Shown in pieces: positions 9,793 to 19,291 of a stretch of 64,000 bases of DNA. The stretch lies in NCBI GenBank assembly GCA_046329555.1, contig JAXLUK010000002.1:806001-870000 (forward strand), in the 5' to 3' direction. The stretch's first letter is position 1; every line of letters starts with the position of its first letter. The notes under the pieces are model-generated. The model did no database searches. It had not been told where the DNA came from and saw only the letters and a list, made by a program, of their open reading frames with translations. The DNA is from UBA1941 sp046329555 (GTDB lineage: Bacteria > Bacteroidota > Bacteroidia > Chitinophagales > LD1). The position numbers were made by a program, and so were the translations under genes.

Positions 9793-10368
9793 ATGAAAAA
9801 CAAGATTCAGGGGATTATAGCCGCATCTATTGCGGTAAAGCAGCAATTGATGGACGATGACACGATGGTTAGCCGGATGCAGGAAGTGGCTAGCCAGGTA
9901 GCCCAATGTTTTCGCAACGGGGGCCGGGTTTATTTTTGCGGAAATGGCGGCAGCGCGGCTGATGCTCAGCATCTTGCGGCCGAGTTTACCGGCAGGTTTT
10001 ATAAAGATCGGGCGCCTTTGCCGGCAGAGGCGCTGCATGTAAATACCTCGTTTTTGACGGCAGTAGCGAATGATTACTCGTACGATCAGGTGTATGAGCG
10101 GATGATCAAGGCGCAAGGGCGGAAAGGGGACGTATTATTTGGCATTTCCACTTCCGGGAATTCTAAGAATGTGTTGTTGGCTCAGGAGGAGGCGAAGCGG
10201 CGGGGCATGATGGTAGTTTCTTTTACCGGCGCAGGGGGCGGGAAAATGAAGGAGAGCTGTGATTTTCTGTTCAACATGCCCAGCACCGATACGCCAAGGA
10301 TTCAGGAGGGGCATATTCTAACCGGGCACATCATCTGCCAACTGGTAGAAGAGGAATTGTATGGGTAA
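9793..10368 (+). CDS. gmhA: D-sedoheptulose-7-phosphate isomerase-like SIS protein
   Basis: 191 residues from ATG 9793; an upstream in-frame start at 9754 would place the start upstream of the promoter element. The protein is a single SIS domain: FCGNGGSAADAQHLAAEF, then the TAVANDYSYDQVYERMI and GISTSGNSKNV segments, and a final IQEGHILTGHIICQLVEEEL. The His/Glu of QHLAAEF and the Gln/His of IQEGH correspond to the metal-binding residues of GmhA. The enzyme converts sedoheptulose 7-phosphate to D-glycero-D-manno-heptose 7-phosphate for LPS or other heptose glycans. Paralogues in the same family (DiaA) lack this full set. Confidence 0.88.
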   Translation: MKNKIQGIIAASIAVKQQLMDDDTMVSRMQEVASQVAQCFRNGGRVYFCGNGGSAADAQHLAAEFTGRFYKDRAPLPAEALHVNTSFLTAVANDYSYDQVYERMIKAQGRKGDVLFGISTSGNSKNVLLAQEEAKRRGMMVVSFTGAGGGKMKESCDFLFNMPSTDTPRIQEGHILTGHIICQLVEEELYG

Positions 10369-10432
10369 TTGTTAGAATGAAGTGTTTTCTGAACAAATTG
10401 TTTTATTTTTAAAAAGTAAAACAATTTCACTT

Positions 10433-12472
10433 ATGAAAAAGCTTATCCTTTCAATTTCCATTTTATTTTTTGGTGTAATTATAGCTAAGGCACAGAATTA
10501 TACATGGAGTAGGATGCCTAGCATGCCGCAACCTGTATATGCCCCGGCAACCTTTACTTTAAACGGAAAAATTTATGTTGTTTCCGGCGCCACCACTCCC
10601 GGCACTTCACCTAAAACTCTGAGCAATCAAGTCTGGGAATTCAATCCTGCTAATCAGACTTGGACTCGGAAAAACGATTATCCAGGTGTTGCCGTTTATG
10701 AATGTCGCGGTGTTTCAGTTGGAAATTACGGCTATGTAATTAACGGCTGGAATTATTTGGGAAATGGCTCTGGGCCTGACACCATGTGGCGTTACGATTC
10801 AAATAATGATAGCTGGACAGCAATGCCTCCATTTCCAGGTTCCAAAAGGTATACAACGGCAACTTTTGTTTTAAATGACAAGATTTATATAGGTCTAGGC
10901 TATGCGCCCTATATGAATGATTTTTGGTGTTATGACCCTTCGACAAATTCTTGGTCTCAGAAATCCTCTCTACCCGGCACTCCTCGTCAAGCACCCATTT
11001 GGTTTACTCTTGGCGGAGTCGCCTATGTCGGAATGGGCACAACATCTGGGAATTATATTTTAAGTGATTGGTATCGTTACGACCCTACCACTGACACGTG
11101 GACTCAACTTGGTTATTTCCCATCTGATCCAGTTACAAGTGCGTATACTTTTGAATTAAACGGAGAAGGATATATGGTTTCTGGACTTAATCAGAACAAT
11201 GTTAATTTTGGAATTGGGGCTTCCAGCAAAATATGGAAATACAATCCCAACTTAGATTCGTGGTCATTTTGGGGAGTTTTGCCAGATACGGCAATGTTTG
11301 AAGGCACGACAGGTGTTGTAAATGGCGCGGCATATTTAGGAGGTGGCTCGAAAAACTATTCCACTTTTCCGGTTGCTAATACCTATTGGAGATTTGGCCC
11401 TGCTTTCGGAAGCCCGTCCTGCAACGCTACCATCACAGCCTTACGAATAAATAGTGGGACATTTAACTTTCAAGCTGGTGGAAATTTCTCTCCTTCTGCC
11501 TCGGTTTCTTGGAGCTTTAGTGACGGTGCAACGGCTAGCGGCACTTCTGTAATTCACAATTTTGGAGCGGCGGGTAATTTTCAAGTAATTCTTTCTATAA
11601 CTGACACCGCTAACGGCGGGTGTACTTTTACAACTTCCGACTCCGTTTACATTTCTAACATTTCTAATTGTACTGTTTCAATTGACAATAGCAATATATC
11701 CAATATGTTTGAGTTATACACCAATACCACCGGATTTGGTCCTTATCAATACATTTGGACTTGTCAACAAGACCCTTCTTGGCATTCGTCAGTGCCAAAT
11801 CCATTGGTGATTCTTCAGCCTAACATACCGTATACTTATTGCGTTAAAATTACTGACAGCACCGGCTGCGCCGCAGATGCTTGCAAACAAATAACCTACG
11901 TGCCAGACACCGCTGCCTGCGACGTTTTCTTCTATATATATCCTGACCCAACACTTCCGGGCTGGTATGATGGGAATGTCTATTATTCTGGCGGAAACCC
12001 GGTTAGTTGGTCTTGGTCTTTTGGAGATGGTGCCTCATCTCCAGATTCTTTACCTACTTACCAGTATGCCAATCCAGCATTTTATACCTTATGTCTAACC
12101 GTTACAGACGATCGAGGTTGCACGGCCTCATATTGTGACTCTTTCTTTTATGCATTCAAAACCGGTGGAGGGCCGATGAAGGGCATAAAAATTAATAAGC
12201 GGCTTGCAGCCAATATTGCTTCAATTAATGATAGTGGTTTTGATGTATGGCCTAATCCTGCTAGCAACCAAGTGAATTTTTTATTCTCCGGGCAAAATCA
12301 AGATGTGGTAAACATTACAATCACTAATTCTATAGGTCAAGTAATGTTTAGTAAAGATATAAGTGAAAGTGCTAGCCATATATTAGACGTTAGTCATTTT
12401 CCTAAAGGATTGTATACCCTAAACGCCAACTTTGGAAACAAGGCTTATATTAGAAAACTAGTGGTGGAGTAG
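10433..12472 (+). CDS. secreted kelch-repeat/PKD protein with T9SS C-terminal domain
   Basis: 679 residues from ATG 10433 (an upstream in-frame start is less likely because MKKLILSISILFFGVIIAKAQ is a complete signal peptide). Residues about 20-325 hold kelch repeats (WEFNPANQTW, WRYDSNNDSW, WCYDPSTNSW, YRYDPTTDTW, WKYNPNLDSW), which form a beta-propeller. Residues about 350-590 hold PKD-like domains (WSFSDGATASG, WSWSFGDGASS). The end (FDVWPNPASNQVNF ... YIRKLVVE) is a type A T9SS sorting domain, so it should be exported through SprA and anchored at or released from the surface. The coding region is AT-richer than the upstream core genes. Function is probably adhesion or glycan binding. A strong terminator follows at 12490. 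Confidence 0.85.
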   Translation: MKKLILSISILFFGVIIAKAQNYTWSRMPSMPQPVYAPATFTLNGKIYVVSGATTPGTSPKTLSNQVWEFNPANQTWTRKNDYPGVAVYECRGVSVGNYGYVINGWNYLGNGSGPDTMWRYDSNNDSWTAMPPFPGSKRYTTATFVLNDKIYIGLGYAPYMNDFWCYDPSTNSWSQKSSLPGTPRQAPIWFTLGGVAYVGMGTTSGNYILSDWYRYDPTTDTWTQLGYFPSDPVTSAYTFELNGEGYMVSGLNQNNVNFGIGASSKIWKYNPNLDSWSFWGVLPDTAMFEGTTGVVNGAAYLGGGSKNYSTFPVANTYWRFGPAFGSPSCNATITALRINSGTFNFQAGGNFSPSASVSWSFSDGATASGTSVIHNFGAAGNFQVILSITDTANGGCTFTTSDSVYISNISNCTVSIDNSNISNMFELYTNTTGFGPYQYIWTCQQDPSWHSSVPNPLVILQPNIPYTYCVKITDSTGCAADACKQITYVPDTAACDVFFYIYPDPTLPGWYDGNVYYSGGNPVSWSWSFGDGASSPDSLPTYQYANPAFYTLCLTVTDDRGCTASYCDSFFYAFKTGGGPMKGIKINKRLAANIASINDSGFDVWPNPASNQVNFLFSGQNQDVVNITITNSIGQVMFSKDISESASHILDVSHFPKGLYTLNANFGNKAYIRKLVVE

Positions 12473-12489
12473 GCTTTCGCTACATGGTC

Positions 12490-12525
12490 AAAAAGGGCAG
12501 CATAATGATGTTGCCCTTTTTTTTT
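12490..12525 (+). terminator. intrinsic terminator after the kelch/PKD gene
   Basis: A 14-bp stem (arms 12490-12503 and 12508-12521, one G-T pair) with a four-base AATG loop is followed by a continuous T run to 12525. It begins 17 bp after the stop at 12472. It also covers the first possible start codons of the next ORF, which supports the later ATG at 12538. Confidence 0.85.
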
Positions 12526-12537
12526 ATCATTGCTGTA

Positions 12538-13308
12538 ATGGAAAAAGCGCTTCGTGCCTTGGTTAAAGCACTACTTAATCTACAACCTTTTCAAAAAGTT
12601 TTTAAAATTATTTACTGGGAGTACGAGGCTTTTATTAGTCGAAAATTTGCGACTAAAATTGCGCCAGACTTGTCCGTTAAAGACGGAGTTTTTAAAGGGA
12701 TGAAATATCCCGGACTAGAGGCTGCCGGAAGTGCTTTGGTGCCAAAATTTGTTGGAAGTTATGAAGATGAACTTAATGATATTATATCTTCCTCATATGA
12801 TTTCATAGTAGATATTGGCTGTGCAGAGGGATACTATGCTGTTGGATTGGCTATGCGTAATCCAACGGCAAAAGTGATTGCTTATGACACCGACGAGTAT
12901 GCGCAATCATTATGTTTAGCTATGGCTAAAGCAAATGGAGTTTCAGATCGTGTCGAGATAAAGTCATCATGTACTTCGCAAGATTTAGCTCAAATGGTAT
13001 ATCCTCGGAAAACACTTGTTATAAGTGATTGTGAAGGGTATGAGTTCGAGTTGTTTACGCCTGCCACCGCATTAGCATTAAAGAACTCAACCATTCTTAT
13101 AGAAGTACATCCAATAAATGGAAAAGATAAGGAGTCCCTACTAAACATCTTTATTGCAACACATAGGCATAGTATTATTTCTAGTCAGCTCAAATCTGCG
13201 AGTGACTATGTGGCCTTCAATGGCTTGGAAAGAACCTTTATTAATGATTTGCTTTTGTTCGAAAGAAACACTAGGCAAGAATGGCTCATTCTTACGCCAA
13301 TTTCCTAA
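12538..13308 (+). CDS. class I SAM-dependent methyltransferase
   Basis: 256 residues from ATG 12538, chosen because earlier in-frame starts lie inside the terminator hairpin. A Rossmann-fold methyltransferase motif I is clear (FIVDIGCAEGYYAVGLA) with the acidic motif II residue in VIAYDTDEYAQSL and a later VISDCEGYEFELF strand. FkbM-like enzymes share the 'D.EG.E.....' pattern, so an O-methyltransferase acting on a surface sugar is plausible. It begins the glycan block (12.5-16.6 kb). There is a 110-bp AT-rich gap before the next gene. The substrate is unknown. Confidence 0.7.
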   Translation: MEKALRALVKALLNLQPFQKVFKIIYWEYEAFISRKFATKIAPDLSVKDGVFKGMKYPGLEAAGSALVPKFVGSYEDELNDIISSSYDFIVDIGCAEGYYAVGLAMRNPTAKVIAYDTDEYAQSLCLAMAKANGVSDRVEIKSSCTSQDLAQMVYPRKTLVISDCEGYEFELFTPATALALKNSTILIEVHPINGKDKESLLNIFIATHRHSIISSQLKSASDYVAFNGLERTFINDLLLFERNTRQEWLILTPIS

Positions 13309-13406
13309 TAACAAGATGTCCTTAATAACAAGATTTGCGTTTTGTAACAACACTAACATCGACCTCTTTATTGCTAAACAACTTTCAGGATCTTTTCAAT
13401 AAATAG

Positions 13407-13414
13407 TAGCTTTG
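13407..13414 (+). promoter_or_regulatory. -7 promoter element TAGCTTTG
   Basis: TAGCTTTG at 13407-13414 matches TAnnTTTG, and the ATG of the next gene is 4 nt downstream, suggesting a leaderless message. The -33 TTG is not clear at the normal spacing. Confidence 0.45.
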
Positions 13415-13418
13415 TTGT

Positions 13419-14447
13419 ATGCAAAACGAGCTTAACAAGCGTTTCTTTTCACTTTTGGCAGATGACAAAAAGTTTATCAAGAACTTTATCGTCAACTGGG
13501 AGTATATTGATAAAGCACGGAAACGTGAAGCTAATTCAGAAGTTGTTGATGCTGCTGATTTCTTTAAGTATAATGGGCCGGAAGATTTGGTGTTGTGGTT
13601 TAATTGGCTGCGCTTTCAACAAGGCCAATTCATTTCAATGAATAACGTTGCACCGCTAATCGCAACTTCTGAAAGTACCGATAAAGAGATTTTCAATCGA
13701 CTTGGATTGCCGTTTGAACACCCGAACTATTCCAACAACATCGGCCTCGACAACGCTCTAGATTTCTATTTCCCTACTATGTATCCAGCTCCTGAACGTT
13801 ATAAAATATCTCGAGTCTTGGATTTTGGAGCAGGCTTCGGCAGGCAAGCTAACTTATACACGCGGCCAGAAGCGGGGTACACCTACATCGCCATGGATGC
13901 TATCCCAAAATCATATTGTTTACAACACCTCTATTTTAAAACTTTAAACCGAGGTGTTGTAGATTATCTGGATAACCCCTCTGCATTTTCGCTAGATTTA
14001 AATAAAGAATCAGGGTTCTATCACTTGCCTACCTGGCGATATGACCTGATCCCTAGTGGTTCTTTGGATTTAGTAATATGTGTTCAGGTATTGCCGGAAC
14101 TGAGCTCGGAACTCGTTCGGAAAATGATCTCTGAATTCTCACGAATGCTCAAACCAGGTGGGATGATTTACATTCGCGACCATAAAGACAAATGGGTGCC
14201 TGCCGGAAAGGTAGATAAGGACGCCGTTTTATTGAAAAACGGATTCGTAAAGGAGTATGAAGGCCATGTTATGGATAAGGAAGATATTCATGGCATCCCT
14301 CGGATTTGGCGAAAAAAAGACCCTAAAGTGATGGCTTCTCAAGAAAGAACAGATAAAGAGAAGTTACGACAATTTTTTGCCGATGCTGATGCCTTCACCG
14401 GCGGACTACTCTCTCGAATTAAAGGACGAATAGGTACTAAAAGTTGA
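13419..14447 (+). CDS. putative sugar O-methyltransferase
   Basis: 342 residues. A helical N-terminal region (about 1-110) precedes a class I methyltransferase domain with motif I VLDFGAGFGRQANLY, a following YIAMDAIPKSYCLQ strand and LDLVICVQVLPEL plus MLKPGGMIYIRDH, the usual motif IV and post-motif strand. The overall layout matches 'putative sugar O-methyltransferase' proteins found in LPS/capsule clusters; that identification is from memory of the family. The stop overlaps the next gene's start (TTGA overlap at 14444-14447), so it is in an operon with the glycosyltransferase and epimerase. Confidence 0.7.
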   Translation: MQNELNKRFFSLLADDKKFIKNFIVNWEYIDKARKREANSEVVDAADFFKYNGPEDLVLWFNWLRFQQGQFISMNNVAPLIATSESTDKEIFNRLGLPFEHPNYSNNIGLDNALDFYFPTMYPAPERYKISRVLDFGAGFGRQANLYTRPEAGYTYIAMDAIPKSYCLQHLYFKTLNRGVVDYLDNPSAFSLDLNKESGFYHLPTWRYDLIPSGSLDLVICVQVLPELSSELVRKMISEFSRMLKPGGMIYIRDHKDKWVPAGKVDKDAVLLKNGFVKEYEGHVMDKEDIHGIPRIWRKKDPKVMASQERTDKEKLRQFFADADAFTGGLLSRIKGRIGTKS

Positions 14448-15667
14448 AAAACCTTTACTACAAATTCTACACAAAACTCTATCTTCTTCTCTCCTCTCTG
14501 GTTGATGGATTGCGATATGGCCTGATGTCTAAGACCACACTGGCTTCAAACCAATCTTTCACTATCTACTATATCGGAGAAAACCTTCCGCCCCGCATTT
14601 CCAGAATGGTGAAATGGCTGAAACGCACTTATCCGGTAAAAGCTGTGCTCATCTGCCATAAAGACGGCTACTCGCCCTTGTTTGACAACCAAACATTCGA
14701 CCAAACCTTGCTGTTCCGCAACAAATGGCATTTATTTCAGATTTTGGTAAACCAGCCCACCCCACATCTTATCCATGCCTTCGGCCCAAAATCTTTCTAC
14801 CCCGATATGGCCCGGCAATTTTATGGTTCGGCTACTCGCTTCATTTACGATATGCAAGACGTACTGGCCATTTATTACGGACTAAATGCCCCTATCGCCT
14901 GGTACCGCAAAGAATTCCCTCATGAAAGAAATTGTCTGGCCGAAGCAGACGGACTGGTATCTCAGGGACTGGAGCCTATTCCTGCCTTTCGTACATATTC
15001 TATTTCTCATAAAAAAAACCGCATCTTCTTTCCGTTGCTTTGCGATGATGATGTTTGGATTACCAACCCCAAAAAGCTGTCCCCGGAAAATATTTCTGTA
15101 GTGTATGCCGGCGAGATTCAAGGCCGTAACCGCGACCCTAAACAATTCGGCAACGTGCAGTTTTTTCAACTGGCAGAAATCATGGCTGCTCAGCAAATTC
15201 ACTTCCATGTTTACGCTACGCCCGGCTCTTATCATTTGTATGGCCAGGAATATCGCGAAGTAGAAAAACGCAATCCGTACTTTCATTTGCATGCACCGGT
15301 TCCTCAGCAGCAACTTCCTTCTGAATTATCAAAATATCATTTCGGAATCATTCCGTTTTACAAAAACTTTACCGCCCTGCGCGACGATAAAAACCACTAC
15401 TCCACCTCGCTTAAACTGTTTAACTTCATTGAAGCTGGCATCCCCATTCTGGTTTCAAATGAAATCGGCTTCCAAAACTGGATGGCCTGCCGCTATAGCG
15501 CCGGCGTTAGTATTTCCCAGCAAGACTTAACTAACCTGAGAACAAAAATTCTTTCCCTAGACTACGACCATCTTGTGCAAGGCTTACTACTTTCAAGAGA
15601 AAAACTTTCTTTGAAGCAGAATATTTATCGAATCAAAAATTTATACGACAAAGTATGCGCGCAATAG
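14444..15667 (+). CDS. GT-B glycosyltransferase
   Basis: 407 residues if the TTG at 14444 is used, which overlaps the previous stop and would allow coupled translation; the first ATG is 14525 (MSKTTLASNQ) and would remove 27 residues. The C-terminal half has the GT4-like arrangement SVVYAGEIQGRNRDPKQF, then the HLHAPVPQQQLPSELSKYHFGIIPF segment and LKLFNFIEAGIPILVSNEIG, which corresponds to the donor-binding 'K..Eyla.g.Pvi' motif. It probably adds a sugar to a surface polysaccharide. The 3' end overlaps the epimerase gene by 13 bp. Confidence 0.75.
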   Translation: MKNLYYKFYTKLYLLLSSLVDGLRYGLMSKTTLASNQSFTIYYIGENLPPRISRMVKWLKRTYPVKAVLICHKDGYSPLFDNQTFDQTLLFRNKWHLFQILVNQPTPHLIHAFGPKSFYPDMARQFYGSATRFIYDMQDVLAIYYGLNAPIAWYRKEFPHERNCLAEADGLVSQGLEPIPAFRTYSISHKKNRIFFPLLCDDDVWITNPKKLSPENISVVYAGEIQGRNRDPKQFGNVQFFQLAEIMAAQQIHFHVYATPGSYHLYGQEYREVEKRNPYFHLHAPVPQQQLPSELSKYHFGIIPFYKNFTALRDDKNHYSTSLKLFNFIEAGIPILVSNEIGFQNWMACRYSAGVSISQQDLTNLRTKILSLDYDHLVQGLLLSREKLSLKQNIYRIKNLYDKVCAQ

Positions 15668-16644
15668 TTACCGGCGGCTGCGGTTTTATAGGCAGCCACA
15701 TTACCGAACGCCTGCTACATGAAGGGTATGCAGTGACGGTCATTGACAATATGAGCACCGGCAGAAGAAAAAACCTGGAACATCTTGCACATCATGCTAA
15801 ATTGAAAATAGTAGAAGCAGATATCAACGAAACCGAGCGCCTTTATCCGGAATATGAGGGCATAGATGTAGTGTTCCATATCGCCGCATTGGCAGATATC
15901 GTTCCTTCTATCGAAATGCCACAACAGTATTACCGTGCCAATGTTGATGGCACTTTCGCTGTGCTGGAATGCGCGCGCCGCGCCGGCGTGAAACGTATGA
16001 TATACGCTGCATCCTCATCTTGCTACGGATTGCCTGATGCCTTTCCTACGCCAGAATCTGCTCCTATCCGGTCGCAATACCCCTATGCCCTAACTAAAAA
16101 TTTAGGCGAACAATTGTGCTTACACTGGCATCAGGTGTATGGTGTTAATGTTACCGCCATGCGCTTCTTCAATGTATACGGAACCCGCTCTCGCACCTCT
16201 GGAACCTATGGCGCTGTTTTTGGTGTCTTCCTGGCGCAGAAACTAAACGGCAAACCGTTTACCATTGTTGGCGACGGTAATCAAACGCGTGACTTTACCT
16301 ACGTTACCGATATTGCTGATGCTTGCTTCACGGCTTCACTCCGACAAGATGTAGGTGGACAGGTGTTTAATGTGGGCAGTGGGCACACGTATAGCGTAAA
16401 TCAATTGGTAGAACTTCTGGGCGGTGAAAAAACCTACATCCCCAAACGTCCGGGTGAACCTGATTGCACCTTCGCTGACATTACCAAAATAAAAACCGTA
16501 CTGAAATGGGAGCCTAAGGTTTCACTGGAAGAAGGTGTAAGAAGAATTCTTGAAAACATCGACTACTGGCGAGAAGCGCCTGTTTGGGATCCATCTTCTA
16601 TCGCCAAGGCTACCGAAGGCTGGTTTAAATACCTGGGTAAATAA
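15655..16644 (+). CDS. NAD-dependent sugar-nucleotide epimerase (UDP-glucose/GlcNAc 4-epimerase type)
   Basis: 329 residues, an extended short-chain dehydrogenase. The N-terminal NAD loop is VTGGCGFIGSH; the catalytic triad region shows AASSSCYG and YPYALTK (YxxxK); the RFFNVYGTRSR segment is typical of UDP-sugar epimerases and decarboxylases. It would interconvert UDP-sugars feeding the adjacent glycosyltransferase. WbpP/GalE-like 4-epimerases are the closest type by eye; the exact substrate cannot be read. The gene converges on serC with one base between the stop codons. Confidence 0.82.
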   Translation: MRAIVTGGCGFIGSHITERLLHEGYAVTVIDNMSTGRRKNLEHLAHHAKLKIVEADINETERLYPEYEGIDVVFHIAALADIVPSIEMPQQYYRANVDGTFAVLECARRAGVKRMIYAASSSCYGLPDAFPTPESAPIRSQYPYALTKNLGEQLCLHWHQVYGVNVTAMRFFNVYGTRSRTSGTYGAVFGVFLAQKLNGKPFTIVGDGNQTRDFTYVTDIADACFTASLRQDVGGQVFNVGSGHTYSVNQLVELLGGEKTYIPKRPGEPDCTFADITKIKTVLKWEPKVSLEEGVRRILENIDYWREAPVWDPSSIAKATEGWFKYLGK

Positions 16645-16645
16645 C

Positions 16646-17722
16646 CTACCCTACCTCCCCAATCAACTCAGCTAACGCCTGAACGCCCGCTAAGGGCATG
16701 GCATTGTATATCGATGCCCTAAAACCGCCTACACTGCGATGACCCGGTAAACCCACTAATCCCCGGGCTTTGGCCAAATCACTAAACCGCGCTTCGGCCG
16801 CTTCGGCATTTCCCCTAAAACAAACATTCATAGCCGAACGATCTTCCTCCTGCACCGTACCCTTAAATTGAGTGGATCGGTCAATTGCCGCATATAGCAA
16901 CTTCGCCTTCTCTTCGTTGCGCTGCGCAATAACTTCCAGCCCCTCTTTCGCAATCCATTCCAACACTAAATGGGTTACGTACACCGCAAATACTGATGGC
17001 GTGTTTTTCATCGAGCCTTGCTCAATTTGCACCCGGTAATCCACCATCTTCGGCAACGGCCTGCGCGCCGTCAATACAGATTTGCGAACGGCCACCATCG
17101 TACACCCGGCAATACCCATATTCTTCTGCGCACCGGCATAAATCACGTCAAACATCGAATAGTCAATCGCCCGCGAAAAAATATCGGAACTCATATCGGC
17201 AACCATCAACGTCTCCTTGGGCAAACTGGCGCGCAATTGCTGCAACGCGGCCACCGGCCATTGCGTACCGTAAATGGTATTGTTGGTGGTGATATGCACG
17301 TATTTCAACGGCGCGGTAATGGCCGCTATCGTTTTCGGAATGAAGGTGTAATTCGCATCCTTGCTACTGGCCAACACCTGCACCGAACCAAACAGCCGCG
17401 CCTCTTCCAGCGCGCCATGCGCCCAGGTACCGGTATCTATATACCCGGCGGTTTCGCCGGGCTCCAGCAGGTTGTAGGGAATCATATAAAACTGCGTGCT
17501 GGCGCCGCCTTGCAAAAACAATACCTCATAATCTGCACTGAGTCCCATCAGCTGCCGCGCCCGTTCCCGCGCCGCATCCATCACCGCCACAAACGGCTTG
17601 GCACGATGAGAAATTTCCAGCAGCGAAAGACCCGTTCCTGCAAAATTATCCATGGCAGCCTTGGCCGCTTCGATAATACCCTCGGGCAGCATAGACGGCC
17701 CTGAATAAAAATTGTATGGCAT
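16646..17722 (-). CDS. serC: phosphoserine aminotransferase
   Basis: 358 residues with the SerC N-terminus (NFYSGPSMLPEGIIEAA), the GLSLLEISHRAKPF substrate segment, LFLQGGASTQFYMIPYNLL, and the PLP lysine in YAGAQKNMGIAGCTMV. The C-terminal GLVGLPGHRSVGGFRASIYNA is the conserved phosphate-binding arginine region. It makes phosphoserine from 3-phosphohydroxypyruvate and also serves pyridoxal phosphate synthesis. It lies 11 bp downstream of the CorC-type gene on the same strand and is probably cotranscribed. Confidence 0.95.
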   Translation of the reverse strand: MPYNFYSGPSMLPEGIIEAAKAAMDNFAGTGLSLLEISHRAKPFVAVMDAARERARQLMGLSADYEVLFLQGGASTQFYMIPYNLLEPGETAGYIDTGTWAHGALEEARLFGSVQVLASSKDANYTFIPKTIAAITAPLKYVHITTNNTIYGTQWPVAALQQLRASLPKETLMVADMSSDIFSRAIDYSMFDVIYAGAQKNMGIAGCTMVAVRKSVLTARRPLPKMVDYRVQIEQGSMKNTPSVFAVYVTHLVLEWIAKEGLEVIAQRNEEKAKLLYAAIDRSTQFKGTVQEEDRSAMNVCFRGNAEAAEARFSDLAKARGLVGLPGHRSVGGFRASIYNAMPLAGVQALAELIGEVG

Positions 17723-17733
17723 GGTAGCTGCTA

Positions 17734-18996
17734 TTACTCCTGTACAAGCTTCTTCAAATACACCATCTCAATCCGCTTGTCGGTAGCCTTTCTGATTTTA
17801 ATTTCAAAATGATCGAGATGCACCGTTTCGCCCTGATCGGGAATGTCTTCGTGGTTCATCACAATATAACCCGATAGCGTCTCATACTCTCCCTCCGGAA
17901 TATCGAGATGGTATTTTTCGTTCAGATAATCTACCTCCAATCGCGCCGATAACAAAAACTCATTATCGCTCAATTGGCGCTCGGTTCCTTCCTTTTCGTC
18001 GTGCTCATCTTCAATCTCACCAAAAATTTCTTCCATCAAATCTTCCAGCGTAATCAATCCGGCCGTGCCGCCGTATTCATCCACCACCCACGCCATATTT
18101 TTGCGCTCTTTCACCAACTGAATCAACAACTCCTGCGCATTCATACTGGCTGGCACCATTTCAACCGGACGAATAAACTGCCGGATAGAACGCGGTTTTT
18201 TGAGTAAATCAAAATGGTGTACATAGCCAATAACCTTATCGATAGTGTCATCATAAACAATGATGCGGGAATGCTTGGTGGTGAAAAATTTTTGCCGCAG
18301 CGCTTCCACCGTTTCATCGGCTTCAATGGCTTCAATTTCGGTGCGCGGCACCATGCAGTTCTTCACTTTAATTTCTTTCAGATACAAGGCCCGCTCAAAA
18401 ATTTCCGAGTTGAGATCGTCCGTTTCTCCTTCCACTTCATCCTGCGCCGCTGTTTCTTTCACCAGGTATTCCAGATCTTCTTCCGTAAAACTTTGCCGGC
18501 CTTCCTGATAATCTTTTCCCACCACCGCCTTAATCACTGCTTTCGAGAGCCAGTGAAATACACTGGTGAGCGGCATTAAGAGGTAATAAATAGCCAGCGT
18601 TGGATAGGCAAATGCCAGCAGCATCCGGTCGGCATTGATGCGGAACAACATCTTCGGCAGCAATTCGCCCAGCAGCAACACCACCACCGTGGTAACCATG
18701 GTTTCAATCAGCATCAGGCCGGCTTCATCGTGTGGCAGGAACGAAAAGTTTTCGGGAGAAAGAATGTTCGCCATCATACTGGCAAACACCACCAGCGCCA
18801 CATTCAGCCCAATCAGCATGGTGCTGATGAAGCGGGAAGGATTGTGATTGAAATCAGAAACGATGCGAGCACTGCCGCTTTTTTCTTTCAGCAGCTCAAC
18901 CCGCAGTTTATTCGCCGAAACAAAGGCGATTTCAATGCCCGAGAAAAAGGCAATGAATACCAACGCCAGCACTAAAACCAAAAGCTCGGTTACCAT
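17734..18996 (-). CDS. CNNM/CorC-family (HlyC/CorC) membrane transporter
   Basis: 420 residues. Residues 1-180 form a DUF21/CNNM transmembrane domain with several hydrophobic helices (LLVLVLALVFIAFFSGIEIAF, then FISTMLIGLNVALVVFASMMA). A CBS pair follows (CMVPRTEIEAIEADETVEAL ... ELLIQLVKERKNMAWVVDEYGGTAGLITLEDLMEEIFGEI), then a CorC_HlyC domain to the end. Family members carry Mg2+/Co2+ efflux; the Bacteroidota member GldE is a gliding-related paralogue, but without comparison I leave the symbol empty. It heads the operon with serC and is divergent from the small gene at 19080. Confidence 0.88.
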   Translation of the reverse strand: MVTELLVLVLALVFIAFFSGIEIAFVSANKLRVELLKEKSGSARIVSDFNHNPSRFISTMLIGLNVALVVFASMMANILSPENFSFLPHDEAGLMLIETMVTTVVVLLLGELLPKMLFRINADRMLLAFAYPTLAIYYLLMPLTSVFHWLSKAVIKAVVGKDYQEGRQSFTEEDLEYLVKETAAQDEVEGETDDLNSEIFERALYLKEIKVKNCMVPRTEIEAIEADETVEALRQKFFTTKHSRIIVYDDTIDKVIGYVHHFDLLKKPRSIRQFIRPVEMVPASMNAQELLIQLVKERKNMAWVVDEYGGTAGLITLEDLMEEIFGEIEDEHDEKEGTERQLSDNEFLLSARLEVDYLNEKYHLDIPEGEYETLSGYIVMNHEDIPDQGETVHLDHFEIKIRKATDKRIEMVYLKKLVQE

Positions 18997-19079
18997 AAGG
19001 GCGAAAGTAGAAAAAACAAAACTGCCCTCCGGTTGTTTTTACAGGGTAGCAAGGGTATTGAAATTGCTACCTTTAAATT

Positions 19080-19283
19080 ATGAAACGATTCCTGACGGTG
19101 TTAGAGCGCGGTTTTGTAACCGCTTCGGTATGCGGCATTGTGTTTGCCATTTTCAACTGGATAACAAAAGGCCATTTCGATCATTACGTGTACTTTCCTT
19201 TTTGCGCAGCCCTTTTTAGTTTTCTGATCTCCCGCAACATCCGCAGCCAGCGGTTGTTTTTAGAAAGGCGTGGTGGCGCGTGA
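19080..19283 (+). CDS. small two-helix membrane protein, 67 aa
   Basis: 67 residues with two hydrophobic segments (GFVTASVCGIVFAIFNWI and YVYFPFCAALFSFLI) and a basic tail RSQRLFLERRGG. I do not recognise a family. A TACCTTTA element at 19068-19075 ends 4 nt before the ATG and gives support for expression. A MITE-like repeat starts 8 bp after the stop. Confidence 0.5.
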   Translation: MKRFLTVLERGFVTASVCGIVFAIFNWITKGHFDHYVYFPFCAALFSFLISRNIRSQRLFLERRGGA

Positions 19284-19291
19284 TGTTTTAT

